From NCBI GenBank assembly GCA_945957125.1, contig CAMFJT010000005.1, forward strand, positions 1 to 63,299: 63,299 nt of DNA, read 5' to 3'. This stretch comes from an uncultured Rhodospirillales bacterium. Lineage in GTDB: Bacteria; Pseudomonadota; Alphaproteobacteria; Reyranellales; Reyranellaceae. Positions 10,441 through 20,875 of the stretch are shown here, piece by piece (position 1 is the stretch's first letter; the number at the start of each line of letters is the position of its first letter). The position numbers and the translations under genes were made by a program. The notes below the pieces were generated by a model that made no database searches, had not been told where the DNA came from, and worked only from the letters and a program-made list of their open reading frames with translations.

Positions 10441-11664
10441 ATGAAACAGCGTTTTCCGGTTCGCGCCCTCGCCCTTCTGCTGGCTCTGTGCAGCTTGTCC
10501 GTTGCCCCGGCCACGGCCCAGCTCGCGCCGGTCGCCTCACCCTCCGGGCCGGTCGTTGCCGGGCCGTATGCCGTGGTCGATGCCGCGACCGGGGAAATGC
10601 TGCTGCAGCGCGACCCGGGTGCGGCCTGGTATCCCGCCTCGCTCACCAAGCTTATGACGCTCTACATCGTCTTCGAGGAGCTGAAGGCCGGCCGCCTCGC
10701 CCTGGCGACGCCGGTTCCGTTCTCGCAGCATGCCGCCAGCATGCCGCCGTCCAAGCTCGGCATGGCGGTCGGCGGCTCGATCACCGTCGAGCAGGCCATC
10801 CAGGCGCTCGTCGCGCGCTCGGCCAACGATGCGGCCTCGGCGCTGGGCGAGAAGGTCTCCGGCTCGGAAGCGGCCTTCGCGCAGCGCATGACCCAGACCG
10901 CCCGGCGCCTGGGCATGACGGCAACCGAGTTCCGCAACGCCAACGGCCTGCCCGACCCGGGACAGGTCACGACGGCGCGTGACCTGGCGATCCTCACCCT
11001 CGCGCTGATGCGCGATGGCGCCGAATACTATCCCTACTTCCAGACCCACGAGTTCATGCTCGGCAAGCAGCGCATCGGCCCCGGCATGAAGTTCGTCGAG
11101 ATGTATGCGCCCTATGCCGATGGGCTGAAGACCGGTTTCATCTGCTCTTCGGGCTTCAACATCGTGGGCAGCGCGGTGCGCGACGGCCGCCGCCTGATCG
11201 CCATCGCCTTCGGCTTCCGCCGCGCCGACCTGCGCGACGAATTCCTGGTCCGGCTGTTCGACGAGGGCTTCGCGGTCAAGTCCGCCGGCAGCCGACCGAA
11301 GGTCTGGCAAACGCGTAACGACGCCGGCCATCCGACCACGGTGCTGAGCCAGGGCGAGTGCGGCCTGATCCGCTACGACATGCCGGGCGACGCCGTCTGG
11401 CTCGGCACCTACGGCGACTGGCGCACGGCGCGCAACGTCTATGACGTCGGCCAGGCCGAGCTCGGCGCCCTCGGTGCCCGGCTGGGCAAGGAGTACATCC
11501 TGCCCGTCACCGTGAACAAGGCGACCCGGCAGGCCGCGATCATCGCCGACCTCGAGCCCGCCGTGGCCCAGAAGCTCTGCGCCCGCTACCGGGCGAAGAA
11601 CCAGTTCTGCGAGATCAAGAAGCCGCAGGACTTCGTGGCGCCCTTCGCCGGCTTCTGGCGCTGA
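10441..11664 (+). CDS. D-alanyl-D-alanine carboxypeptidase (penicillin-binding protein 5/6 type)
   Basis: A 407-residue periplasmic peptidase of family S11 that trims the terminal D-Ala from peptidoglycan stem peptides. A signal peptide ends near ATAQ (residue 27). The three active-site boxes are complete: SLTK at 67-70, SAN at 127-129 and KTG at 230-232. The C-terminal ~150 residues form an extra domain without an obvious amphipathic anchor helix. It fits DacA/DacC/DacF-type enzymes. It is followed 67 bases later by accD, probably as a separate unit. Confidence 0.92.
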   Translation: MKQRFPVRALALLLALCSLSVAPATAQLAPVASPSGPVVAGPYAVVDAATGEMLLQRDPGAAWYPASLTKLMTLYIVFEELKAGRLALATPVPFSQHAASMPPSKLGMAVGGSITVEQAIQALVARSANDAASALGEKVSGSEAAFAQRMTQTARRLGMTATEFRNANGLPDPGQVTTARDLAILTLALMRDGAEYYPYFQTHEFMLGKQRIGPGMKFVEMYAPYADGLKTGFICSSGFNIVGSAVRDGRRLIAIAFGFRRADLRDEFLVRLFDEGFAVKSAGSRPKVWQTRNDAGHPTTVLSQGECGLIRYDMPGDAVWLGTYGDWRTARNVYDVGQAELGALGARLGKEYILPVTVNKATRQAAIIADLEPAVAQKLCARYRAKNQFCEIKKPQDFVAPFAGFWR

Positions 11665-11731
11665 GGCAGGGCGTCCGGGCGAGGGGGCAGGCGCGCTTGG
11701 ACCTCCCCCGCATCCGTGCGATACCGCAGCC

Positions 11732-12625
11732 ATGAACTGGCTGACCAATTTCGTCCGTCCGAAGTTGCGTGCCCTTGTCACCCGCAAGGAGACGCCGGAA
11801 AACCTCTGGCTGAAATGCCCCAAATGCGAGCAGATGCTGTTCGTGCGTGACTGGGAGGCCAATCAGGAGGTCTGCAACCATTGCGGCCACCACATGCGCA
11901 TCCGGCCGCTGAAGCGACTGCCCTTTCTGTTCGACGACGGCAAATACGAGCTGCACGCCCTGCCCAAGGTCGCGCTCGACCCGCTGAAGTTCCGCGACAC
12001 CGAGCGCTACGATGCGCGCCTGAAGAAGGCGCAGGCCAAGGCCGAGCCGGGCACGACCGATGCGCTGGTCGTGGCCAGCGGCCTGATGGGCAACCGGACG
12101 ACGGTCGTGGCCGCGCTCGATTTCGGCTTCATGGGCGGCTCGATGGGCACCGCGGTGGGCGAGGGCCTGGTCATGGCGGCCGAGCTTGCCGTCGCCCGCA
12201 AGGCGCCGCTGATCGTGTTCTCCGCGTCGGGCGGCGCACGCATGCAGGAGGGCATCCTCTCGCTGATGCAGCTCACCCGGACCACCATCGCGGTGCGCAT
12301 GGTCAAGGAAGCGGGCCTGCCCTACATCGTGGTGCTGACCGATCCCACCACCGGCGGCGTGTCGGCCTCCTTCGCCATGCTGGGCGACATCCATATCGCC
12401 GAGCCGGACGCCATCATCGGCTTCGCCGGCCCGCGCGTGATCCAGGATACGATCCGCCAGGAGCTGCCGGCCGGCTTTCAGCGCTCGGAATACCTGCTCG
12501 AGCACGGCATGGTCGACGCCGTCGTGCCGCGCCACAAGCTGCGCGAGACGCTGATCCGCATGGTCACCCTGCTGATGGATCCGCTGATTGTGGACAACCG
12601 CAGCCTCGCTCCAGCCGGCGAGTAG
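11732..12625 (+). CDS. accD: Acetyl-CoA carboxylase carboxyltransferase beta subunit
   Basis: A 297-residue subunit that, with AccA, transfers the carboxyl group from biotin to acetyl-CoA to make malonyl-CoA. The N-terminal four-cysteine zinc ribbon is visible at Cys29, Cys32, Cys48 and Cys51. The crotonase-like core has GGSMGTAVGEG and SASGGARMQEG. The accD-folC order is common in Alphaproteobacteria. A 27-base perfect inverted repeat separates it from folC. Confidence 0.97.
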   Translation: MNWLTNFVRPKLRALVTRKETPENLWLKCPKCEQMLFVRDWEANQEVCNHCGHHMRIRPLKRLPFLFDDGKYELHALPKVALDPLKFRDTERYDARLKKAQAKAEPGTTDALVVASGLMGNRTTVVAALDFGFMGGSMGTAVGEGLVMAAELAVARKAPLIVFSASGGARMQEGILSLMQLTRTTIAVRMVKEAGLPYIVVLTDPTTGGVSASFAMLGDIHIAEPDAIIGFAGPRVIQDTIRQELPAGFQRSEYLLEHGMVDAVVPRHKLRETLIRMVTLLMDPLIVDNRSLAPAGE

Positions 12626-12636
12626 GATCATGAGGC

Positions 12637-12714
12637 CAGGAGCGCGGCTCTCCAGAGCCGCTCGAGGGATGTCGCACCGCGAAGGAAGAGCGGCTCTGGA
12701 GAGCCGCGCTCCTG
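12637..12714. repeat. Perfect 27-bp inverted repeat between accD and folC (copy 1)
   Basis: The left arm 12637-12663 and right arm 12688-12714 are exact reverse complements (core GCGGCTCTCCAGAGCCGC), separated by 24 bases. The same core arms recur at 51234-51316. The right arm ends seven bases before the folC ATG, so it may mask or supply the ribosome-binding region of folC. No T-run is present on either strand. Confidence 0.85.
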
Positions 12715-12721
12715 CCCGACC

Positions 12722-14014
12722 ATGACCGACGCGATCCTCCAGCGGTTGATGCAGCTCTATCCGCGGGCGATCGACCTCGGGCTGGAGCGGATCGAGCGGC
12801 TGCTCGCCGAAATGGGCTCGCCGCACCGAAAGCTGCCGCCGATCGTTCATGTCGCGGGCACCAACGGCAAGGGCTCGCTGGTGGCCTACTTGCGCGCCAT
12901 GTCGGAGGCGGCGGGCTATCGCGCGCACGTCTACACCTCGCCGCACCTGGTGCGCTTCAACGAGCGCATTCGCCTCGCGGGCCGGCTGATCGAGGACGAC
13001 GAGCTGGCCGCCGTGCTGACCGAATGCGAGGAGGTCAATGCCGGCAAGCCGATCACCTTCTTCGAGATCACGACCGTGGCCGCCTTCGTGGCCTTCGCGC
13101 GTGTTCCCGCCGATATCGCCATCCTCGAGGTCGGCATGGGCGGGCGGCGCGACACCACCAACGTCGTCGATCCCGCGCTCTGCGCGATCACGCCGATCGG
13201 CTACGACCATACCGGCTTCCTGGGCGACCGGCTGGAAGGCATAGCGGCCGAGAAGGCTGGCATCCTCAAGCGCGGCGCGCCGGCGGTGATCGGCCGCCAG
13301 CGCGAGGCGAGCGCCGGGGTGATCGAAGCCGAGGCGGCAAGGCTCGGCGTGCCGCTGTTCCGCATGGGGCGCGAATGGCAGGTGACGCCGACGAACGCGG
13401 GCTTCCGCTACGAGAGCGACCTGCTGACGCTCGACCTGCCCGCGCCCGCGCTCGCCGGGGCGCACCAGATCGACAATGCCGCCACGGCGGTCGCCTGCGT
13501 CGAGCGCTTGCGGGCGGCCAGGTTCGCGATCGGCGACGAGGCGATCCGCAAGGGGCTGGCCTCGGTGGAATGGCCGGCGCGCCTGCAGAAGCTGACGCGC
13601 GGCCCGCTCGTCGAGTCGCTGCCGCCGGGATGCGAGCTGTGGCTCGACGGCGGCCACAACGAGGATTGCGGCATCGCGCTCGCCCGCATGGCCAGCGACT
13701 GGGCGAAGGAGCCCGCGCCGCTGCCGCTTTATCTCGTGTTCGGCATGCTGACGACCAAGGACGCATCCGGCTTCCTGCGGCCGCTCGCCCGTCACGCGCG
13801 GGCCGCCCGCGCCGTGCCGTTCCCCGAAGGCCACAGTGCCTATACGCCGGCGGAGGCCTGCGCCAAGGCCGCCGAGGTCGGGCTCGACTGCGTGCCTGCA
13901 AACGATATCTCCGCGGCGCTGGAAGACCTCCTGGCCACCCAGCCTGCGCCGATGCGCGTCCTTATCTGCGGCTCGCTCTACCTCGCCGGAGCGGTCCTCG
14001 CTCGCAACGGTTAG
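12722..14014 (+). CDS. folC: Bifunctional folylpolyglutamate synthase / dihydrofolate synthase
   Basis: A 430-residue Mur-ligase-family enzyme that adds glutamate to dihydropteroate and folates. The ATP loop VAGTNGKGS is at residues 44-52. The SPHL motif (YTSPHLVRFNERI) and the AILEVGMGGRRDTTNVV segment are typical of FolC. The C-terminal domain carries LWLDGGHNEDC. The ATG directly follows the right arm of the inverted repeat. Its 3' end converges on trxA across another inverted repeat. Confidence 0.95.
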   Translation: MTDAILQRLMQLYPRAIDLGLERIERLLAEMGSPHRKLPPIVHVAGTNGKGSLVAYLRAMSEAAGYRAHVYTSPHLVRFNERIRLAGRLIEDDELAAVLTECEEVNAGKPITFFEITTVAAFVAFARVPADIAILEVGMGGRRDTTNVVDPALCAITPIGYDHTGFLGDRLEGIAAEKAGILKRGAPAVIGRQREASAGVIEAEAARLGVPLFRMGREWQVTPTNAGFRYESDLLTLDLPAPALAGAHQIDNAATAVACVERLRAARFAIGDEAIRKGLASVEWPARLQKLTRGPLVESLPPGCELWLDGGHNEDCGIALARMASDWAKEPAPLPLYLVFGMLTTKDASGFLRPLARHARAARAVPFPEGHSAYTPAEACAKAAEVGLDCVPANDISAALEDLLATQPAPMRVLICGSLYLAGAVLARNG

Positions 14015-14022
14015 AGGCTCTT

Positions 14023-14088
14023 CGCTGGGACCGCGCCACTCCGTGGCGCTCATGACAAAGAGCGCCACAGAGTGGCGCGGTTCCAGCG
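14023..14088. repeat. Inverted repeat between convergent folC and trxA
   Basis: Left arm 14023-14050 (CGCTGGGACCGCGCCACTCC and on) is mirrored with a few mismatches by 14061-14088 (ending GCGCGGTTCCAGCG), with a ten-base loop. It lies between two convergent genes, where a bidirectional terminator would be useful, but the flanks lack T-runs. A single matching arm occurs at 35-53. Confidence 0.8.
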
Positions 14089-14094
14089 ATGATC

Positions 14095-14415
14095 TCAGGC
14101 GACGTTGCTGTTGATCCAGCTCACCAGCTTCTGCTTCGGCTCGGCGCCGATCTTGGTCGCGGCGACCTGGCCGTTCTTGAACAGCAGCAGGGTGGGGATG
14201 GAGCGGACATTGTACCGGCTCGGCACCATCGGGTTCTCGTCGATGTTGACCTTCACCACCTTGAGCTTGCCGTCCATGTCCTTGGCGATGTCCTCGAGCG
14301 AGGGGCCGATCATGCGGCAGGGGCCGCACCATTCGGCCCAGAAGTCGACCAGCACCGGCGTGTCGGACTTCAGGACTTCCTGCTCGAAGGAGGCGTCGGT
14401 TGCTTTGACGGTCAT
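14095..14415 (-). CDS. trxA: Thioredoxin
   Basis: A 106-residue cytoplasmic dithiol oxidoreductase. The active site is WCGPC (Cys30 and Cys33) after VLVDFWAEW, and the cis-proline loop is SIPTLLLF. It is the last gene of the reverse-strand run tsaE-amgK-murU-addB-addA, 83 bases after addA. Because of that gap it may have its own promoter. The ATG at 14415 is chosen because the longer frame upstream runs antisense within the addA 3' end. Confidence 0.97.
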   Translation of the reverse strand: MTVKATDASFEQEVLKSDTPVLVDFWAEWCGPCRMIGPSLEDIAKDMDGKLKVVKVNIDENPMVPSRYNVRSIPTLLLFKNGQVAATKIGAEPKQKLVSWINSNVA

Positions 14416-14498
14416 CGTAGTCTCCAAAAGAACAATTGAGCCGGTCGAGGGACCGGCGCCACCCTTGCGCCAGAAGCTAGGAAGCGGGTCCGGCCAAG

Positions 14499-17400
14499 TC
14501 AAGGTGGGCCAAAGTAAGGCATTGAACTGTCGAGGGTTTCGGCGTCGATCTCCATCAGGCGCGGGGTTGCCGTCCAGAGCAGGAAAGCGCGCACCCTGTG
14601 CGATGGATAGATCGCGCCGAGCAGGGCGCGATAGAGCGCGAGCTGGCGGCGATAGGCGAGCGGCACGCCGCCCGCCTCCGCCGGCGGCGGGCGGTTGGTC
14701 TTGTAATCGACGATCAGAACCTCGCGGTCCGCGACGGCCAGCCGGTCGACCTGGCCGCTCACGGTGAAGACCCCGCGCGGCGTGTTCACCGAGCCGATCA
14801 GCGGCACCTCGGCGCGCGACCCGGCGGCGAACAACGCCCGGTGGCCGGGTGCTTCGGTGACGGCCAGCGCTTCGGCCGCCCACGCCGCGATCTCGCCTTC
14901 CGCCAGGCCATGGGCGCCCTGGGCAAGGAAGCGGTGCGCGGCGGCGGCACGCTCGTCCGCCGGCAGCGCCGGCAGGTGGCGCAGCAGCTCGTGCATCAAC
15001 CGGCCGCGCTGCCAGCGCCTGCGCTCGTCGGTGGCGAGGGGGCTGAACGCGCGCGGCTCGCTCGCCGCCTCGTCGGGTAGCGGCTGGGACGGCGCCAGCG
15101 GCGTGGGCGGATGGGGCTCGTCGGGCGCGTCGGCTCGCGCCCAGCGCTCGATCGGCGCGGTCGGCGCGAGCGCCAGCTCCTGCTGCTCGGGCACGACGAT
15201 GCGGCCGTCATTCACCAGCTCGAATCCGTCGCCCGTCCAGCCGGCCGCGCCGAGCTGCGTGGTGAAGTCGAAGGTCCTGCGGCTTGCCCGCACCCGCGGC
15301 TCCGCGCTCTCGCCCTCGACGCTCGCGGCGAGGCCGGCGGCGATGCGATCGTACCAGCAGTTCTTGTCCTGCGGCTTCGTGCCGATCCAGCCGCCGACAT
15401 AGAGCCGATCCTCGGCACGCGTCATGGCGACGTAGAGCAGGCGGTTCTGCTCCTGGAGCGAGCGCTCGCGCGATTCGGCGCGCCAGGCACGCGCTGCCTC
15501 GTTGGCGTCGTCGCTGCGCGGCACCCACAGCCGGACCTCGCCGTCCCGCTCGGCCAGCAGGCGCTCGGTGTCGCGCGGCACGCGGGTCGTGTCGGGCAGG
15601 TAGACGATCGGCGCCTGCAGGCCCTTCGACGCGTGCACCGTCAGGATGCGCACCTCCGGCCGGCGATTGGCGTCGAGGTCGCGCTTGATGTCGGCGCCGC
15701 CGGCCTCGAACCAGCGCAGGAACCCTTGCAGCGATCCCGCCTCGAGCCGCTGGTACTGCAGCGCGCGGGCCATCAGCTCGTCGATCGGATCGGAGGCCTC
15801 GCGGCCCAGCCGTTCGAGCAGCCGGTGCCGGCCGCCTTCCGGCCCGAGCGCGTCGGCGAAGAAGTCGAACGGCGTGGTGAAATCCGCGCGCGCCAGCCAG
15901 CGCGACAGCCGCTCGTACGCCGCGGCGAAGTCGGGTTCAGCCGCGCGGTCGCGCAGCGCGCCCCACAGATGGCCGGAGCGATCCCAGGCCAGGGCGAAGA
16001 GCTTGTCCTCGTCGAGCCCGACCAGCGGCGATTTCAGCAGGCTGGCAAGGTTGAGATCGTCCTGCGGCAGCAGTACGAAGCGCGCCATCGCCAGCAGGTC
16101 CTGGATGGCCAGCTCCTCGCCCAGGTTCAGCCGATCGACGCCGGCGACCTGGAGCTGCTGGTGCTTGAGCTCGCGAACCAGCGCGTTGACGAACGCGTTG
16201 CGCCGGCGCACCAGCACCATGAAATGGCCTTCGTGCAGCAGCTCGCCCTTGCGCGCGCGCCGCTCGCTGCCGATCAACCCTTTTGCGTGAACGGCGATCA
16301 GCCGTGCCAGCCGCTGGTGCGGCGGCATGAGCACGCCGGTCGGTGCCTCGACGGACGCGGTGTCGGTCTCGACCTTCTCGGCGGCGACGAGCGGCCAGAG
16401 CTCGACCCGGCCGGGATCCTGCTTGCGGCTGTGCTGGTGGTTGACCTCGCCTGGCTCGGCGAGGCCCGCGGCGGCGGCTTCCTCGCCGAACACCCAGTCG
16501 ACCGCGTCGAGCACGGCGGGCGTCGAGCGGAAGGAGACGGTGAGGTTCACCGGCTCGAAGCCCTTGCGCGCGACCCGGATCCGCTCGCCGAACAGCTCGC
16601 GCATCTCGGCGAGCTTGGCCGGGTCGGCCCGCTGGAAGCCGAAGATCGACTGCTTGGTGTCGCCGACCACGAAGATCGTGCGTTCGCGATCGACCGAGCT
16701 TTCGCCGACGAAGAATTCCTCGGTGAGGCGGCCGATCACCTCCCACTGATCGGGATTCGTATCCTGCGCCTCGTCGACCAGCACATGGTCGATGCCGCCG
16801 TCGAGCTTGTAGAGCACCCAAGACGCACTGCCGGCGCTCTCCAGCAGGCGGCGCGTGGCGACGATCAGGTCGTCGTAGTCGAGCTTGCCGCGCCGGCGCT
16901 TTGCCGCGGCGTAGCGCCGGGTGATGTCGAGGCCGAGGCGCAGCAGCGCCACGGTGAGCTCGACCAGCGCCCCGCCGCGTGCGCATTCGAGGCGCCCGGC
17001 CTCGGCAAGCAGGATGTCTTCGATCCCGGGCATGCGCTTGACGACGGGCTTGGTCGCCAGCGTCTTGCGGACGTCGCCCGCGGTCGTGAAGAACACGGAC
17101 CGGTAGGCCGGCAGCATGGCGTCGCGATCGCTGCCGGCGGCGAGCCATGCCGCCATCGTCTCGCCGCGCGCGCCGTCGCTCTTGCCGCCCGCCTCGATCA
17201 GGGTGCGCGCCGCAGCGCGCAGGCCGGGCTCGTCGATCGCCGGCTCGACCTCGCACTGAAGCCGTCGTCGCAGCCGTCGCGCGAGCCGCTTCAGCCCGGC
17301 TTCGTTCGCGACGCGGGCGAGCAGCCAGGCGCGCTCGCCCAGCAGGCGCCGCATCAGCTCGGCATATTCGGCGATCGAAATGCGGCGGGCGACCGTCTCC

Positions 17401-17951
17401 AACGCCGTGCGCACTTCTTCCGGCGCGTCGGCGTGGGCGAGCGCCTCGATCTGCTCGTCCTGCGCGGCGCGCAGCAAGGTGGCGGCCTCTGCGTCGTCGA
17501 GCACCTCGAAACCGGGCGTGATGCCGGCTTCGAGCGGAAAGCGCTTCAAGAGTGCCTGGCAGAAGGCATGGATGGTGAGGATGTTGATGCCGCCCGGCGC
17601 ATCGAGCACGCGCGCGAACAACCGGCGCGCCAGGCTGCGCTGCTCGGCCTGCGGCACCTCGTCGATCAGCGTCGTGATCTCCTTGCCGAGCGTGGCATCG
17701 TCGGCCATCGCCCAGCGACCGAGCTGGACGGCGAGCCGGTTGTGCATCTCCGCCGCCGCCGCCTTGGTGAAGGTGAGGCAGAGGATGCGCTCCGGCCGCA
17801 CGCCGTCGAGCAGCAGGCGCGTCACGCGATCGGTCAGCACCTTGGTCTTGCCGGTGCCGGCATTGGCCTCGACCCAGGCGGAATGGCCCGGCGTGGTGGC
17901 GCGCCGCTGCGCCTCGCTCGCCAGGAGCAGCACGTCGGCCACGTCGATCAT
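14499..17951 (-). CDS. addA: Double-strand break repair helicase AddA
   Basis: A 1150-residue UvrD-family helicase-nuclease, the large subunit of the AddAB enzyme that resects double-strand ends for RecA loading. The Walker A motif is NAGTGKT at 30-36. Later come [10 protein letters not shown] (motif II), [15 protein letters not shown] (motif III) and [16 protein letters not shown] (motif V), then [15 protein letters not shown]. The C-terminal RecB-like nuclease has [11 protein letters not shown]. The ATG at 17951 overlaps the addB stop (ATGA), giving translational coupling. The family length is about 1150-1200 residues, so it is full size. Confidence 0.96.
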   Translation of the reverse strand: MIDVADVLLLASEAQRRATTPGHSAWVEANAGTGKTKVLTDRVTRLLLDGVRPERILCLTFTKAAAAEMHNRLAVQLGRWAMADDATLGKEITTLIDEVPQAEQRSLARRLFARVLDAPGGINILTIHAFCQALLKRFPLEAGITPGFEVLDDAEAATLLRAAQDEQIEALAHADAPEEVRTALETVARRISIAEYAELMRRLLGERAWLLARVANEAGLKRLARRLRRRLQCEVEPAIDEPGLRAAARTLIEAGGKSDGARGETMAAWLAAGSDRDAMLPAYRSVFFTTAGDVRKTLATKPVVKRMPGIEDILLAEAGRLECARGGALVELTVALLRLGLDITRRYAAAKRRRGKLDYDDLIVATRRLLESAGSASWVLYKLDGGIDHVLVDEAQDTNPDQWEVIGRLTEEFFVGESSVDRERTIFVVGDTKQSIFGFQRADPAKLAEMRELFGERIRVARKGFEPVNLTVSFRSTPAVLDAVDWVFGEEAAAAGLAEPGEVNHQHSRKQDPGRVELWPLVAAEKVETDTASVEAPTGVLMPPHQRLARLIAVHAKGLIGSERRARKGELLHEGHFMVLVRRRNAFVNALVRELKHQQLQVAGVDRLNLGEELAIQDLLAMARFVLLPQDDLNLASLLKSPLVGLDEDKLFALAWDRSGHLWGALRDRAAEPDFAAAYERLSRWLARADFTTPFDFFADALGPEGGRHRLLERLGREASDPIDELMARALQYQRLEAGSLQGFLRWFEAGGADIKRDLDANRRPEVRILTVHASKGLQAPIVYLPDTTRVPRDTERLLAERDGEVRLWVPRSDDANEAARAWRAESRERSLQEQNRLLYVAMTRAEDRLYVGGWIGTKPQDKNCWYDRIAAGLAASVEGESAEPRVRASRRTFDFTTQLGAAGWTGDGFELVNDGRIVVPEQQELALAPTAPIERWARADAPDEPHPPTPLAPSQPLPDEAASEPRAFSPLATDERRRWQRGRLMHELLRHLPALPADERAAAAHRFLAQGAHGLAEGEIAAWAAEALAVTEAPGHRALFAAGSRAEVPLIGSVNTPRGVFTVSGQVDRLAVADREVLIVDYKTNRPPPAEAGGVPLAYRRQLALYRALLGAIYPSHRVRAFLLWTATPRLMEIDAETLDSSMPYFGPP

Positions 17952-20875
17952 TCCTCGCCCCCCGCCGTCGACCATTCGGCGACCCGCTCGAGATGCGCGT
18001 AGTCGTTGAAGTGCGGGATGAACTCGGGCCAGGGCAGGGCGGTGTACGGCGTCGCCGGGTTGCCGAAATGCTCGATCATCTTGTGCAGCAGCGCGATCAT
18101 CGCCGGCACCAGCGTTTCGCTTTCCTTGACCTCCTTGATCTCGCCGCCGTCGCCCAGGCCGTTGGTCTGCCAGTAGGAGAGATGGACCGCGCGCGCCGGC
18201 TCACCGATCTGCTCGAAGCGGCCATGCAGGGCGATCGCGGCTTCCAGCAGGAGCTGCGGGGCGAACAGGCCCTCCAGCTCCTTGGGCGAGGGCACCCGGC
18301 CGGTCTTGTAGTCGATGATCTCCCAGCCCCCCGGCTCGATCTCGTCGATGCGGTCGGCGCGCGCCTCGACCGTCAAGCCTCCGATCGTGACCGCGCCCGC
18401 CCGCTCGCTCGCCAGCAGCTTCGTGCCGGCACCGCGGCGCGCGCCTTCGGTGGCGATGAACCAGCGCGCCAGCCGCTGGAAGCGCGGCCACCAGAAGGCA
18501 CGCTCGGCGGGAGCCGCGAGCACCGAGGCGAGATGCCTCTCGGCCATCCGCTCGAAGCGCTGCAGGGCGTCCGGTGGGAGGGCGCCGTCGGGATGGGCCT
18601 TCAGGAACTCGTCGAGCGCGTCATGCAGGTGCGTGCCGCGCTCGGCCGCGCCCAGCTCCTGCTCCAGCGGATCGAGCGCCACGAGGCGAAGGATGCGCCG
18701 CGCATAGAGGCCGTAGGGATCGCGCCGCCATTGCTCGATGCTCGACACCGAGAGCTTCGTCGGCCGCGCTTCGAGCGGCGGGCGAGGCTCGGGTCGCGGC
18801 CACGGCTCGTAGTCGGCGTCGTCGAATGTCGCCGCCCAGGCAATGTAGGTGTGCCGGCCGCGCTGGACATACTGCGGCACCGGCCCCGGACCGTGCGGAT
18901 CGTAGCCGAACAGGGCATCGAGGCGCGCCAGCCAGCGCGAGGGCACGGTCGGCGCGCCGCCTTCGCGCTCGGAGCGGGTCAGAAGCACACGCTCAGCGGC
19001 CAGCGCCGAGGCGAAGTCGTGCGCCGACAGGCCGATTCGCCGTTCGGGCTGCGGCAGTCCGAGCGCGGCGCGCATCGGCCGGTTGATCCACGGGCCGGTC
19101 TCGACCGCAGGCGGCCAGCTTCCCTCGTTCAGCCCGCCCAGCACGAGCAGGTCGGCACGCTGCAGGCGCGCTTCGAGCGGCCCCCAGATCGCCAGCCGCG
19201 GGTGGCGGCCGAAGCTCGGGCGCAGGGTCTCGGTCGCCAGCATCGTCGTCAGCAGCGCCGGCCATTCGCCGCCGGCGATCGGCGTGCGGCCGGTCCACGC
19301 CGCGCCCAGCCGCGCCAGCGCATCGGCCAGCGCCTCGCCGGCCTCGCCGGTCCACAGCGCATCGTCCGGCGCGCAGGCTTGCGCTGCCGCGATGCTCGCC
19401 TCCAGCAGCGCGTGCGGCGAGGCCTCGCCGGCCATGGCGGCGACGAGGCCGGTGGTCGCCTGGCGCAGCCGGTCGATCAGGTCGAGGACCTGGCGGCGGT
19501 CGTCCTCGCGGCTGAAGGTGCTGTCGGCCACGAGCCGCTGCAGCGCCTCGATGCCCGATTCCGGCTTGAGACCGCGCAGGCATTTGCGATCGAGGCGCCG
19601 CGCGGCGTCGAGCAGCTCCACGCGCGTCAGGCCGAGCGCGCACAGCGGATGCTTGAGCAGCGCCAGCAGGTCGGTCGGTGCGAATCCCGAATCGACGGCG
19701 GCAACCAGCGCGCGGATCAGGGTCGCGGGCGGGGTATCGGCCAGGCTCTGGCCGGCCGAATCGTCGATGTCGATCTTCCAGCGCCGCAGCTCGGCGGCGA
19801 CGCGCCGCGCGAGGTCGCGGTCGGGCGTGACCAGCGCTGCCGTGCGTCCGCGGGTTTCCAGTGCCTCGCGCAGGGCCAGCGCGATCACCAGCGCCTCCTG
19901 GTGCGGCGTGGCGCAGTCGGCGCGGGTGACGTGATCGAGCGCGGCGGGCTCGGGCCGTCGCCACGCGTCGGTCGTCTCGGCCGGGCGCATCAGCTCGGCA
20001 ATGAGATGGCGGCGGGCGAAATCGCCGGGGGCACCGGGCCATTCGCCGACTTCCTCGCGGCTGCGGCCCAGCGCCAGCAGCAGGTCGTGCAGGCCGAACT
20101 GCGGATGGGCGGGGTCGAGCTTCCCCCAGCTTGCCTCGTCGATCTCGCGGTCGAGGCCGGGCAGCACGACGGTGCCCTGCGGCAGGCCGGCGATCGCCGC
20201 GAGGAGATCGCGCGTGGCGGGCTGCGAGCCGGTCGAGCCGGCGGCGATCACCGGCGTCGCGGGCGGCCGCTCGCGCCAGCGCGCGGCCTGCGCGCGGATC
20301 GAGCGGGTGCGTCGGTCGAGGGCGTCGATCTGGCCACGCGAGGCCAGGATCTTCGGCCAATGCTCGCCGATGATGGCCAGGAACTTCAGGGTGCGCTGCC
20401 AGTGGGTCGCGAAGTTGCCCTCGACCAGCGCTTCGAGCCGGTCGAACGGCACGCCGTCGATCGCCAGCTCGTCGAGCAGGCCGGCCAGCTCGCGCGCGAG
20501 CTTCAGTGCCTGCGCGGCCGACTGCGCGATCGGCTGATCGTCGTCGTCCTTGAAAGCTCCCACCAGCTCCGACAGCAACGCCTCACGCTCGGCCCCCTCG
20601 ATCGCCGGCGGCAAGGCGAGCGCATCGTCGCCCGACAGCCCCTCCCAGTCGCCGCCGTCGAGATCGCCGAGCGGCGCCAGGCGCGGCAGCAGGGTCGGCC
20701 TGCCGTTGGTGGCGCGAAGGAAGGCCTCGCGCAGTGCGCGCACCGAACGGCGGGTCGGCACCAAGATCAGCGTGTCGGCCAGCAGCAGCGGATCGCGGCC
20801 ATACTCGGCGAGCACGCCCGCCGCCAGCTCGTCGGCGAAACGGCGATCGATCCCGATCGAATAGACGCCCTTCAT
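17948..20875 (-). CDS. addB: Double-strand break repair protein AddB
   Basis: A 975-residue alphaproteobacterial-type AddB, partner of AddA. It starts with a degenerate helicase-like half (LLLADTLILVPTRRSVRALREAF near residues 30-50). It ends with a RecB-family nuclease domain carrying WEIIDYKTGRVPSPKELEG near residue 870. No intact Walker A motif is visible, and no C-terminal Fe-S cysteine cluster can be seen. The ATG at 20875 overlaps the stop of the upstream nucleotidyltransferase gene (ATGA). Confidence 0.95.
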   Translation of the reverse strand: MKGVYSIGIDRRFADELAAGVLAEYGRDPLLLADTLILVPTRRSVRALREAFLRATNGRPTLLPRLAPLGDLDGGDWEGLSGDDALALPPAIEGAEREALLSELVGAFKDDDDQPIAQSAAQALKLARELAGLLDELAIDGVPFDRLEALVEGNFATHWQRTLKFLAIIGEHWPKILASRGQIDALDRRTRSIRAQAARWRERPPATPVIAAGSTGSQPATRDLLAAIAGLPQGTVVLPGLDREIDEASWGKLDPAHPQFGLHDLLLALGRSREEVGEWPGAPGDFARRHLIAELMRPAETTDAWRRPEPAALDHVTRADCATPHQEALVIALALREALETRGRTAALVTPDRDLARRVAAELRRWKIDIDDSAGQSLADTPPATLIRALVAAVDSGFAPTDLLALLKHPLCALGLTRVELLDAARRLDRKCLRGLKPESGIEALQRLVADSTFSREDDRRQVLDLIDRLRQATTGLVAAMAGEASPHALLEASIAAAQACAPDDALWTGEAGEALADALARLGAAWTGRTPIAGGEWPALLTTMLATETLRPSFGRHPRLAIWGPLEARLQRADLLVLGGLNEGSWPPAVETGPWINRPMRAALGLPQPERRIGLSAHDFASALAAERVLLTRSEREGGAPTVPSRWLARLDALFGYDPHGPGPVPQYVQRGRHTYIAWAATFDDADYEPWPRPEPRPPLEARPTKLSVSSIEQWRRDPYGLYARRILRLVALDPLEQELGAAERGTHLHDALDEFLKAHPDGALPPDALQRFERMAERHLASVLAAPAERAFWWPRFQRLARWFIATEGARRGAGTKLLASERAGAVTIGGLTVEARADRIDEIEPGGWEIIDYKTGRVPSPKELEGLFAPQLLLEAAIALHGRFEQIGEPARAVHLSYWQTNGLGDGGEIKEVKESETLVPAMIALLHKMIEHFGNPATPYTALPWPEFIPHFNDYAHLERVAEWSTAGGEE

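Noticed and set aside
15111-18002. 963-codon open frame antisense to addA
   Set aside because: High-GC DNA leaves long stop-free frames opposite real genes. The addA strand carries full helicase and nuclease motifs, while the antisense product is Arg/Ala-rich without any fold.
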